Positions 1-6,961 of a stretch of DNA of 64,000 nucleotides are shown here, in pieces. The stretch's first letter is position 1, and each line of letters opens with the position of its first letter. The position numbers and the translations under genes were made by a program. Location: positions 248,001 through 312,000 of the forward strand of contig NZ_JACIEZ010000003.1 of the NCBI RefSeq assembly GCF_014197145.1. The letters are read 5' to 3'. The stretch comes from Gellertiella hungarica (GTDB lineage Bacteria > Pseudomonadota > Alphaproteobacteria > Rhizobiales > Rhizobiaceae). The notes under the pieces are model-generated. The model did no database searches. It was not told the DNA's origin and was given only the letters and a program-made list of their open reading frames with translations.

Positions 1-89
1 GGGGCCACGTCGGGAAGAAGCTGGATCACCACCTTGCCTTTGGTGGTTTCCATGACGATCGTGTTTTCCGGATCCTTGATCTCGGCCAT
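1..89 (-). CDS. ppiB: peptidyl-prolyl cis-trans isomerase, cyclophilin type (N-terminal fragment)
   Basis: Only the first 29 codons lie in the window; the gene continues off the left edge on the minus strand. The start ATG is at 89-87 and the peptide opens MAEIKDPENTIVMETTKGKV, the first beta-strand of a cyclophilin domain. No signal peptide is present, so this should be the cytoplasmic isomerase that speeds cis-trans isomerisation of peptidyl-proline bonds. The next gene upstream on the same strand encodes an exported cyclophilin, 86 bp away, so the two probably form a tandem pair in one transcript. The family call rests on a short fragment and on that neighbour. Confidence 0.8.
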   Translation of the reverse strand, partial: MAEIKDPENTIVMETTKGKVVIQLLPDVA

Positions 90-175
90 GTCTCATCTCC
101 TTTACCGGGGCGCTCAGGCCCCATCATTCTCGGGGCGGCGCTCAGCCGCCCGTGACTGTTGCAGGTGCCGGCGCC

Positions 176-739
176 TTACTGCGCGCCGACGGTAACCTTG
201 ATCATGCGGTCCGGGTCGCTCACCTCGCCGTTCTGACCTTCGCCGCGCTTGATCTTGTCGACCGCTTCCATGCCGGACACCACCTTGCCGACGACCGTGT
301 ACTGGCCGTTCAGGAAATCGCCCGGAGCGAACATGATGAAGAACTGCGAGTTTGCAGAGTTCGGGTCGGCTGCACGCGCCATGCCGACGGTGCCGCGTTC
401 GAACGGCTTGTCGGAGAATTCGGCAGGAAGGTCCGGCAGGTCGGAACCGCCCGTCCCGGCGAGCGAGGGATCGTAACCCTTGTCCGCATTGCCGTATTTC
501 ACGTCGCCCGTCTGGGCCATGAAGCCCTCGATCACGCGGTGAAAGACGACGTTGTCGTAGGCGCCCTTGGAGGCGAGCTCCTTGATGCGTTCCACGTGCT
601 TCGGCGCCACGTCGTTGGCCAGCTCGATCACGACGGGACCGTCCTTCAGCTGAATGGTCAGCATGTCGGCTGCGCGCGCCACGCCCGTGAGGGAGGCGGC
701 GACCAGAAGTCCGGCAAAGGCCAGTTTGAAGATCTTCAT
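176..739 (-). CDS. ppiA: peptidyl-prolyl cis-trans isomerase, exported cyclophilin
   Basis: 187 residues. A signal peptide is evident (Lys-rich start, hydrophobic core, ARA-AD cleavage near residue 23), placing the mature enzyme in the periplasm. The cyclophilin core is intact: VFHRVIEGFMAQTGD carries the catalytic Arg/Phe region, and NSQFFIMF and LNGQYTVVGKV follow in the usual order. It catalyses proline isomerisation in exported proteins. The ATG follows a GGAGAATTC ribosome-binding site. The gene sits between coaD (33 bp upstream) and the cytoplasmic cyclophilin fragment (downstream), all on the minus strand, so co-transcription is likely. Length is normal for the small exported form. Confidence 0.9.
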   Translation of the reverse strand: MKIFKLAFAGLLVAASLTGVARAADMLTIQLKDGPVVIELANDVAPKHVERIKELASKGAYDNVVFHRVIEGFMAQTGDVKYGNADKGYDPSLAGTGGSDLPDLPAEFSDKPFERGTVGMARAADPNSANSQFFIMFAPGDFLNGQYTVVGKVVSGMEAVDKIKRGEGQNGEVSDPDRMIKVTVGAQ

Positions 740-772
740 GAATTCTCCGTTCTGTTCAGATCGCTGATGGCT

Positions 773-1270
773 TTATCGTTTCTGCATCCTGGCGGAAAGC
801 GCTGCCAGCACGTCCTTCGGAACGAAGGGGCTGACGTCCCCGCCCATGGCCGCTATCTGGCGCACCAATGTGGCCGTTATGGGCCGCGAGACCGTGCCGG
901 CCGGCAGAAACACCGTCTGCACGTCGGGTGCCATGCGGCTGTTCATCCCCGCCATCTGCATCTCGTAATCGAGATCCGTGCCATCACGCAGGCCGCGGAT
1001 AAGGATGCGCGCACCGTTGGCCCGCGCGGCATCCACCACGAGATTGCTGAAGGAAACCACGGAAACTCGCCCGCTGGCCTCGGGAAGCGCGCTCGCCAGC
1101 GACGCCTCGATCAGCGCTGCACGCTCTTCGAAGGTAAAGAGCGGAACCTTGCCCGGATGAATCCCGATCGCCACGACCACCCTGTCGGCGATGTTCAGCG
1201 CCTGAAGCAGCACGTCCATATGGCCATTGGTCAGCGGGTCGAAGGAGCCCGGGTAGAAGGCGGTCGTCAT
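773..1270 (-). CDS. coaD: phosphopantetheine adenylyltransferase (PPAT)
   Basis: 165 residues. Transfers AMP from ATP to 4'-phosphopantetheine to give dephospho-CoA, the penultimate step of coenzyme A synthesis in the cytoplasm. The nucleotidyltransferase motif [13 protein letters not shown] lies at residues 5-17 with the T/HxGH signature at 14-17. [13 protein letters not shown] and the TLVRQIA segment complete the active-site loops. I chose the ATG at 1270 over one 13 codons earlier because family members begin directly at the [12 protein letters not shown] strand. It lies downstream of gyrA on the same strand but is separated from it by more than 700 bp containing small plus-strand frames, so it should have its own promoter. 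Confidence 0.93.
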   Translation of the reverse strand: MTTAFYPGSFDPLTNGHMDVLLQALNIADRVVVAIGIHPGKVPLFTFEERAALIEASLASALPEASGRVSVVSFSNLVVDAARANGARILIRGLRDGTDLDYEMQMAGMNSRMAPDVQTVFLPAGTVSRPITATLVRQIAAMGGDVSPFVPKDVLAALSARMQKR

Positions 1271-1628
1271 GGTCGGTCCGATACGAATGTCAGGCATGCC
1301 TTTTGTCACGGATGGGCCTCAACCGCAAGCCTCGGCCCCGTCCGAGCGAAGCGGGCAAGATGAACGCCAGATGAATGGCCCATTCAAGATGGTTTCAGGC
1401 GACGGATGGTTAAAAGATGGTCATGGAACCGAAAAGGGGGTTCGGCGGTTGTTCGACAGGCCGCCCGGACCAACGGCGGCTCCTCCCGGCAGAGCACGGG
1501 AGAAGGAGGCCTGGAAATGTTTGCCATCGTGCTTAACGCATTGCCAAGGACCCTTCACCGGATTTGCCGCGTTCCCGTTTAGACTCCAGATACCAAACAT
1601 CCGGAAATTATATTGGAGGTTCAACCAG
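1271..1628. other. intergenic region between coaD and small plus-strand frames
   Basis: This 358-bp stretch must hold the divergent promoters of coaD (leftward) and of the small plus-strand genes (rightward). The only coding signal I can support is the 21-codon frame at 1517-1582, listed separately. I see no terminator hairpin and no recognisable operator in the rest. Confidence 0.4.
1517..1582 (+). CDS. candidate 21-residue peptide
   Basis: A 21-codon frame with peptide MFAIVLNALPRTLHRICRVPV. It is preceded by a near-perfect Shine-Dalgarno sequence (AAGGAGG at 1503-1509) seven bases before the ATG, better than most annotated genes in the window. The N-terminal half is hydrophobic and the C-terminal half basic, a pattern seen in small membrane-associated peptides or leader peptides. 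It ends 46 bp before the next small frame, which has its own strong ribosome-binding site. I do not recognise it and cannot exclude chance; the evidence is the ribosome-binding site and the tandem context. Confidence 0.3.
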   Translation: MFAIVLNALPRTLHRICRVPV

Positions 1629-1769
1629 ATGCCCGACAAGATTACGATGATCAGCGTGTGCTGGATGACCCTGATGGGCGCGATGTTCGCCGCCATGCTG
1701 ACGCTGGCAGACAGCGACCCGGCTGCGATCCACCACACCACGTCTCGAGTCGTAACCGCCCATTCATAA
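1629..1769 (+). CDS. small single-pass membrane protein, unknown function
   Basis: 46 residues beginning MPDKITMISVCWMTLMGAMF. Residues 7-27 form a Met-rich transmembrane helix followed by a short polar tail containing two His. The start is supported by TTGGAGG at 1612-1618, about ten bases before the ATG. It is followed 62 bp later by a second small membrane protein with an equally strong ribosome-binding site, and both precede a hairpin terminator at 2001-2033, so the pair looks like a short operon. I do not recognise the family. Roles as regulators of a larger membrane complex are possible but unsupported by sequence. Confidence 0.55.
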   Translation: MPDKITMISVCWMTLMGAMFAAMLTLADSDPAAIHHTTSRVVTAHS

Positions 1770-1831
1770 AGGCGTCCCATGCTCTAGGCCGCCGGGTCCC
1801 GATGGTCTCCGGATTAGGAGGGATAAGAGAG

Positions 1832-1960
1832 ATGGTAATGAGTCTGATAATGCTCGCCGCCCTCATTGGCCTGATGTTCTTCGGAAGCATGGTCTCCGCC
1901 TTTTCGGAGATGCGCCGCGAACAGCATGAAGGCGAACAGATGCCCGCACTGAAGCCCTAG
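1832..1960 (+). CDS. small single-pass membrane protein, unknown function
   Basis: 42 residues beginning MVMSLIMLAALIGLMFFGSM. The first 23 residues form a hydrophobic helix, followed by a charged tail (SEMRREQHEGEQ). A strong AGGAGG at 1816-1821 precedes the ATG at 1832. It is the last gene before the bidirectional hairpin at 2001-2033. The layout (short helix, charged cytoplasmic-looking tail, tandem with another microprotein) suggests a genuine gene. No family is recognised. The frame can be extended upstream on paper, but the ribosome-binding site and helix start favour this ATG. Confidence 0.55.
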   Translation: MVMSLIMLAALIGLMFFGSMVSAFSEMRREQHEGEQMPALKP

Positions 1961-2000
1961 TCGTCGCAGCCGCGCCGAAAAGGCAGAGTTTCAAAACAAG

Positions 2001-2033
2001 AAGCCGGAGGCTCTTCCAAGCCTCCGGCTTTTT
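2001..2033. terminator. bidirectional rho-independent terminator
   Basis: An 11-bp perfect stem, AAGCCGGAGGC at 2001-2011 pairing with GCCTCCGGCTT at 2020-2030, has an 8-nt loop and is followed by T's on the plus strand. On the minus strand it lies just past the gyrA stop. It separates the small plus-strand genes from gyrA. Confidence 0.85.
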
Positions 2034-2065
2034 CATTGCGCTTCATGGCAAGAAGCAGGGGCGCC

Positions 2066-4858
2066 TCAGGCGCCCTCGCCCTCGCCTTCCTCAGCAGGTG
2101 CGTCCACGGCCGCTTCCACCACTTCGGCATCGGCAACCGGATCGTCATCGCCTTCCGGCTCGCTGATGCGCTCGACGGAAACCACCTTCTCGTCCTGTGC
2201 GGTGGAGAAGATCGTCACGCCCTTGGTGGCGCGGCTTGCAATACGGATTCCGTCGACCGGCACGCGGATGAGCTGCCCGCCATCGGACACGAGCATGAGC
2301 TGGTCTTTCTCCTCGACGGGGAAGGCCGCGACCAGTTCGCCGATTTCCGTCGTCTTCGAGGTGTCGGTGGCGCGGATGCCCTTGCCGCCACGGCCCGAGA
2401 TGCGGAAATCGTAGGACGAAGACCGCTTGCCGTAACCCTTCTCGGAGACGGTCAGCACGAACTGCTCCCGCGCCTTGAGCTCCTGGTAACGTTCGTCGGT
2501 CAGGTCTCCACCCTCGGTGACTTCCTCGCCGACCAGGGCGATATCCTCCTCGTCGACGCCACTCGCGCGCCGCTCGGCAGCGGAGCGTTTCAGATAGGCG
2601 GCCCGCTCCCAGGCTTCAGCATCCACATGGCTGATGATCGTCATGGAGATCAGACGGTCGCCCTCTGCCAGCGAAATGCCGCGCACCCCGATGGAGTTGC
2701 GGCCCGCAAAGACGCGCACGTCGTCCACGGGGAAGCGGATCGCCTGGCCGAGCGCGGTGGTCAGCAGCACGTCGTCCCGATCGGTGCAGGTTTCGACCGA
2801 GAGGATTTCGTCGCCGTCATCCTCCAGCTTCATGGCAATCTTGCCGTTGCGGTTCACCTGCACGAAATCGGAGAGCTTGTTGCGGCGCACCGTTCCGCGT
2901 GTGGTGGAGAACATGACGTCGAGATTATCCCACGTCGTTTCGTCCTCGGGCAGCGGCATGATCGTCGTGATGCGTTCGCCCTGCTCGAGCGGAAGCATGT
3001 TGATGAGCGCCTTGCCCTTGGACTGCGGCGTGCCGATCGGCAGGCGCCAGACCTTCTCCTTGTAGACGATGCCACGGGAGGAGAAGAACAGCACGGGCGT
3101 ATGGGTATTCGCCACGAAGAGCCGGGTGACGAAATCCTCGTCGCGCGTCGCCATGCCGGAGCGGCCCTTGCCGCCGCGGCGCTGGGCGCGATAGGTGGTC
3201 AGCGGCACGCGCTTGATATAGCCGAGATGCGAAACGGTGACGACCATGTCCTCGCGGGCAATCAGGTCCTCGTCGTCCATGTCGGGGCCGCCATCGACGA
3301 TTTCCGTGCGGCGGGGCGTACCGAACTCGTCGCGGATCGCGGCCAGCTCGTCCTTGACGATGGTCTGGATGCGCAGGCGCGAGGAGAGGATGTCGAGGTA
3401 ATCCTTGATCTCTCCGCCGATCTTGGCGAGCTCGTCGCCGATTTCGTCGCGGCCGAGAGCCGTCAGGCGGGCAAGGCGCAGTTCGAGGATGGCACGGGCC
3501 TGTTCCTCGGAGAGGTTGTAGGTGCCGTCTTCGTTGATGCGATGGCGCGGATCGTCGATCAGAAGGATCAGAGATTCCACGTCGGCCGCCGGCCAGCGGC
3601 GCTCCATCAGCTGCTCGCGCGCCGTCTGCGGATCGGGCGCGTGGCGGATGAGGCGGATGATCTCGTCGATATTCGCGACGGCAATTGCCAGACCGACCAA
3701 CACATGCGCCCGCTCGCGCACCTTGCGCAGCAGGTACTTGGTGCGGCGGCTCACCACTTCCTCGCGGAAGGCGACGAAGGCGCGCAGCATGTCCAGCAGC
3801 GAAAGCTGCTCCGGCTTGCCGCCGTTCAGTGCCACCATGTTGCAGCCGAAGGAGGTCTGCAGCGGGGTGTAGCGGTAAAGCTGATTGAGGATGACCTCCG
3901 CATTCGCATCGCGCTTCAGCTCGATGACGACGCGATAGCCTTCACGGTCGGATTCGTCGCGCAGATCGGAAATGCCCTCGATGCGCTTCTCGCGCACCAG
4001 TTCGGCCATCTTCTCGATCATCGTCGCCTTGTTCACCTGGTAGGGTACCTCGGTGATGATGATCTGCTCGCGGTCGCCGCGCATCGGCTCGATGCGGGCA
4101 CGGCCGCGCATGATCACGGAGCCCCTGCCCGTCTCGTAGGCCGACTTGATGCCGGCCCGGCCGAGCACCAGCGCGCCGGTCGGGAAGTCGGGGCCCGGGA
4201 TGATCTTCATCATCTCCGGCAGGTCGATGGCCGGATCGTCGATCAGCGCGATGCACCCGTCGATAACCTCGGCGAGATTGTGCGGCGGAATATTCGTCGC
4301 CATGCCGACGGCGATGCCGCCCGCGCCATTGACCAGCAGGTTCGGGAACTTGGCGGGAACGACGACCGGCTCCTGCAGGGTGCCGTCATAGTTGTCGCGG
4401 AAATCGACGGTTTCCTTGTCGAGATCGTCGAGCAGCGAATGGGCGGCCTTCTGCAGGCGGCATTCGGTGTAGCGTTCGGCTGCCGGCGGGTCGCCGTCGA
4501 TGGAGCCGAAATTGCCCTGGCCGTCGATGAGCGGAAGCCGGAGCGACCAGTCCTGCGCCATGCGGGCCAGCGCGTCATAGATCGCGAGGTTGCCGTGCGG
4601 GTGGTATTTACCCATCACGTCCCCGGTGACGCGGGCGCATTTGACGTATTTCTTGTTCCAGTCGATGCCCAGTTCCGACATGCCGTAGAGGATGCGCCGG
4701 TGCACGGGCTTCAGGCCGTCGCGCACGTCGGGCAGCGCACGGCTCACGATCACGCTCATGGCGTAATCGAGATACGACCGCTGCATTTCCTCCATGATGG
4801 AAATGGGTTCGATGCCTGGGGGGAGCTTCCCGCCGCCTGGTGTGGATAGATCAGTCAA
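2066..4858 (-). CDS. gyrA: DNA gyrase subunit A
   Basis: 930 residues; the breakage-reunion subunit of gyrase, which partners GyrB to introduce negative supercoils. The N-terminal topoisomerase IV/gyrase A domain carries the catalytic tyrosine at residue 130 (AAERYTEC), and the C-terminal beta-pinwheel opens with the GyrA box QRRGGKG. The C-terminus is acidic (EEGEGEG), as is common. The first codon is TTG at 4858: the frame is closed upstream by a stop, and the sequence [20 protein letters not shown] fits rhizobial GyrA starts, so TTG is the likely start. Oddity: the quinolone-resistance-determining region reads [10 protein letters not shown], so residues 90 and 91 are Asn and Leu where E. 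coli has Asp82 and Ser83; Asp95 (E. coli Asp87) is kept. Confidence 0.97.
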   Translation of the reverse strand: MTDLSTPGGGKLPPGIEPISIMEEMQRSYLDYAMSVIVSRALPDVRDGLKPVHRRILYGMSELGIDWNKKYVKCARVTGDVMGKYHPHGNLAIYDALARMAQDWSLRLPLIDGQGNFGSIDGDPPAAERYTECRLQKAAHSLLDDLDKETVDFRDNYDGTLQEPVVVPAKFPNLLVNGAGGIAVGMATNIPPHNLAEVIDGCIALIDDPAIDLPEMMKIIPGPDFPTGALVLGRAGIKSAYETGRGSVIMRGRARIEPMRGDREQIIITEVPYQVNKATMIEKMAELVREKRIEGISDLRDESDREGYRVVIELKRDANAEVILNQLYRYTPLQTSFGCNMVALNGGKPEQLSLLDMLRAFVAFREEVVSRRTKYLLRKVRERAHVLVGLAIAVANIDEIIRLIRHAPDPQTAREQLMERRWPAADVESLILLIDDPRHRINEDGTYNLSEEQARAILELRLARLTALGRDEIGDELAKIGGEIKDYLDILSSRLRIQTIVKDELAAIRDEFGTPRRTEIVDGGPDMDDEDLIAREDMVVTVSHLGYIKRVPLTTYRAQRRGGKGRSGMATRDEDFVTRLFVANTHTPVLFFSSRGIVYKEKVWRLPIGTPQSKGKALINMLPLEQGERITTIMPLPEDETTWDNLDVMFSTTRGTVRRNKLSDFVQVNRNGKIAMKLEDDGDEILSVETCTDRDDVLLTTALGQAIRFPVDDVRVFAGRNSIGVRGISLAEGDRLISMTIISHVDAEAWERAAYLKRSAAERRASGVDEEDIALVGEEVTEGGDLTDERYQELKAREQFVLTVSEKGYGKRSSSYDFRISGRGGKGIRATDTSKTTEIGELVAAFPVEEKDQLMLVSDGGQLIRVPVDGIRIASRATKGVTIFSTAQDEKVVSVERISEPEGDDDPVADAEVVEAAVDAPAEEGEGEGA

Positions 4859-5153
4859 TTCGGATCACGTGCTCTGTTGAGAATCAGTCAGATTTTTATA
4901 GCGGAAAGCGCCCGGAAGCGCCAATTTCTGGGGCGTTTCAGGCCGTTAGCGCAGGGTTTTACACAGGAAGTGAGCCATTTCGAAGGCAGCCGTCGAAAAC
5001 GCTCCCTGCGGCGGCGCAAGTGCGGTATAACGGCTCCTGCAGCTCCCTTCGGCACCGGTCGTGCAATCGGAAAGGTTTGCTCCTATAGTCCTTCTTCAGA
5101 CCGGTGCGATTCCGGTTCCGAGAGCTATCCGTCCTGCAGGAGAAAAGACGCCC

Positions 5154-5777
5154 ATGGAAGCGCTGATCAGTGCCTTTACGACGCTCATCGTGACGCTCGA
5201 TCCGCCCGGCATGGCGCCCCTCTTCCTCGGACTGACGGCGGGGATGAACCGCGAGCAGCGCAAGCAGGTGGCGGTTCGCGGCTGTCTCATCGCCTTCGGC
5301 ATCCTGGCGGTCTTTGCGCTGTTCGGTTCGAAGGTGCTCGGCACGCTCGGCATCTCCATCGGTGCCTTCCGCATTGCCGGGGGCATGCTGCTTTTCTGGA
5401 TTGCGTTCGAAATGATCTTCGAGAAGCGCCAGGAGCGCAAAGAGAAAACCTCTGAAGTGGCAATCACCAAGGATCACATCCACCACGTCGCCGTGTTCCC
5501 CCTTGCCCTGCCGCTGATTGCGGGACCGGGCGCGATCTCCGCCACCATCCTGATTGCCGGTGCCATGCCCGGTACGCTGGAGCGGGTGGAGCTTCTCGGC
5601 GTCATCGGCTTCTCGATCGGTCTCCTGTTCCTCGTCATGCTGATTGCAGACCGCTTCGACAAGCTGCTCGGGGTGACCGGGCGGGCCATCATGACGCGGC
5701 TTTTGGGCGTGATCCTGGCCGCGCTATCGGTTCAGTTCGTCGTCGACGGCATCAAGTCGGCATTCAAGCTGCTCTGA
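5154..5777 (+). CDS. MarC family integral membrane protein
   Basis: 207 residues, matching the usual MarC/YchE length of about 200. Six hydrophobic segments alternate with short charged loops, with the family motifs TLIVTLDPPGMAPLFLGLT near the N-terminus and FPLALPLIAGPGAIS in the middle. These are inner-membrane proteins; despite the name, MarC is not established as a drug exporter and its substrate is unknown. The ATG at 5154 has GCAGGAG ten bases upstream and starts the first helix; an in-frame extension to 5061 is hydrophilic and unlikely. It is divergent from gyrA with a 295-bp shared upstream region. Confidence 0.88.
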   Translation: MEALISAFTTLIVTLDPPGMAPLFLGLTAGMNREQRKQVAVRGCLIAFGILAVFALFGSKVLGTLGISIGAFRIAGGMLLFWIAFEMIFEKRQERKEKTSEVAITKDHIHHVAVFPLALPLIAGPGAISATILIAGAMPGTLERVELLGVIGFSIGLLFLVMLIADRFDKLLGVTGRAIMTRLLGVILAALSVQFVVDGIKSAFKLL

Positions 5778-5800
5778 CCGCAGCGGAGCGTCCCCGACCC

Positions 5801-6073
5801 TCAAGCCGTCCGCCGTCTGGCACGCACCTCCTTGCAGGCGCTCAGCGATGACAGCACGCGCTTTTCCGACGCGGGGTACTTTTCGAGCAGGTGCGCCGGC
5901 CTGATCGGCCGCGAGACGAGATTTCCACCGCAATTCGGGCAGCGCATCCCCAGCACGCCCTCGGCGCAGTCGAGGCACCAGGTGCATTCGAAGGTGCAGA
6001 TGAGCGCTTCGTCGCTTTCGGGCGGCAGATCCCGGTCACAACATTCGCAGTTCGGCCTGAGCGCGAGCATCAA
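5801..6073 (-). CDS. DUF1272 domain-containing zinc-binding protein
   Basis: 90 residues. The protein opens with MMLALRPNCECCDRDLPPES and continues with ECTWCLDC and RCPNCGGN, giving CxxC/CxxC-type cysteine pairs consistent with zinc binding. These match the short DUF1272 family, whose function is unknown. AGGGAG lies seven bases before the ATG. The gene lies after the ssb terminator (6089-6114) on the same strand, so it probably has its own promoter inside or just after that hairpin. It ends convergently with marC, 23 bp apart. The C-terminal tail is basic (ARRRTA). Confidence 0.8.
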   Translation of the reverse strand: MMLALRPNCECCDRDLPPESDEALICTFECTWCLDCAEGVLGMRCPNCGGNLVSRPIRPAHLLEKYPASEKRVLSSLSACKEVRARRRTA

Positions 6074-6088
6074 GTGTCTCCCTGAAAC

Positions 6089-6114
6089 GAAAAACCCGCC
6101 TGGTCAGGCGGGTT
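6089..6114 (-). terminator. rho-independent terminator of ssb
   Basis: AACCCGCC at 6093-6100 pairs with GGCGGGTT at 6107-6114 around a 6-nt loop. On the minus strand the stem is followed by a run of T's, directly after the ssb stop codon. Confidence 0.8.
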
Positions 6115-6125
6115 CCGGTGTTCGA

Positions 6126-6677
6126 TCAGAACGGAATATCGTCGTCGAGGTCGCTGGAGAAGCCGCCGCCCTGGGAGCCGCCACGGCTTGCGCCGCCACC
6201 GCCGCCGCGGGAGGAAGAACCGCCGCCGGAGCCGTAATCGTCATAGCCGCCGCCGAAATTGCCGCCACCGCCGAAGTCACCGCCCTGGGACATGCCGCGC
6301 CCGCCGCCCTGGCCGCCGCCATCGCCGCGGCCGCCCAGCATGGTCAGGGTCGAATTGAAGCCCTGCAGAACCACTTCGGTGGTGTAACGGTCCTGCCCGC
6401 TCTGGTCCTGCCACTTGCGGGTCTGCAACTGGCCTTCGACATAGACCGTGGAGCCCTTCTTCAGGTACTGCTCGGCCACCTTGCAGAGACCTTCGTTGAA
6501 GATCACCACATTGTGCCATTCGGTTTTCTCGCGGCGCTCGCCCGAATTGCGGTCGCGCCAGGTCTCGGAGGTCGCGATGCGCAGGTTCGCGATCGGACGG
6601 CCATCCTGCGTGCGGCGGATTTCCGGGTCAGCCCCGAGATTGCCCACCAAAATCACCTTGTTTACGCTGCCAGCCAT
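6126..6677 (-). CDS. ssb: single-stranded DNA-binding protein
   Basis: 183 residues. The N-terminal OB fold begins [20 protein letters not shown] and contains the usual [22 protein letters not shown] region. The C-terminal half is a Gly/Ser-rich disordered linker of roughly 60 residues, ending in the acidic tip DDDIPF that docks repair and replication partners. SSB coats single-stranded DNA during replication, recombination and repair. I chose the ATG at 6677 (MAGSVNKV); an ATG three codons earlier has poor ribosome-binding spacing. Divergent from uvrA, with a LexA box between them, so both are predicted to belong to the SOS regulon. Confidence 0.95.
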   Translation of the reverse strand: MAGSVNKVILVGNLGADPEIRRTQDGRPIANLRIATSETWRDRNSGERREKTEWHNVVIFNEGLCKVAEQYLKKGSTVYVEGQLQTRKWQDQSGQDRYTTEVVLQGFNSTLTMLGGRGDGGGQGGGRGMSQGGDFGGGGNFGGGYDDYGSGGGSSSRGGGGGASRGGSQGGGFSSDLDDDIPF

Positions 6678-6814
6678 GCTTTCCATCCCTGCTGCCAAGA
6701 AGGCAGTCGATCCTGTCACCCGTCCTCGTGACGGGTCGTCGTGAATTTGCCAGCACCTTAACGCATGCCGGGAGCAAAGGTCGCCCTCCCCTCCCGAAAA
6801 CGCACAGGTTTTTT

Positions 6815-6829
6815 GTTCTTTTTTTGTTC
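6815..6829. promoter_or_regulatory. LexA (SOS) box between ssb and uvrA
   Basis: GTTCTTTTTTTGTTC is an exact match to the alphaproteobacterial LexA operator GTTC-N7-GTTC (known from Rhizobium and relatives). It lies 137 bp before the ssb start and 132 bp before the uvrA start in the divergent intergenic region. The spacer is seven consecutive T's. Confidence 0.85.
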
Positions 6830-6961
6830 TAGTGTTTCGGTAAACTCGAGTCAACCGAATCGATTTCATGCCCCGTGGATCGCTTTCCGGCTCGACAGCG
6901 CGAGCGCGATCACTACATAGAGGCTTCCTAATCCATAAGAGCCGACGGCCCGAGCAAAACG

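Noticed and set aside
2036-4849. A 937-codon open frame opposite gyrA on the plus strand
   Set aside because: It mirrors gyrA exactly in extent; long antisense frames are expected in GC-rich genes with strong third-position bias, and its translation shows no domain, only His/Asp/Arg-rich filler.
5978-6070. Cysteine-rich DUF1272 protein as a rubredoxin or ferredoxin
   Set aside because: The cysteine spacing and conserved LRPNCECC start fit DUF1272; iron-sulfur spacing patterns are absent.
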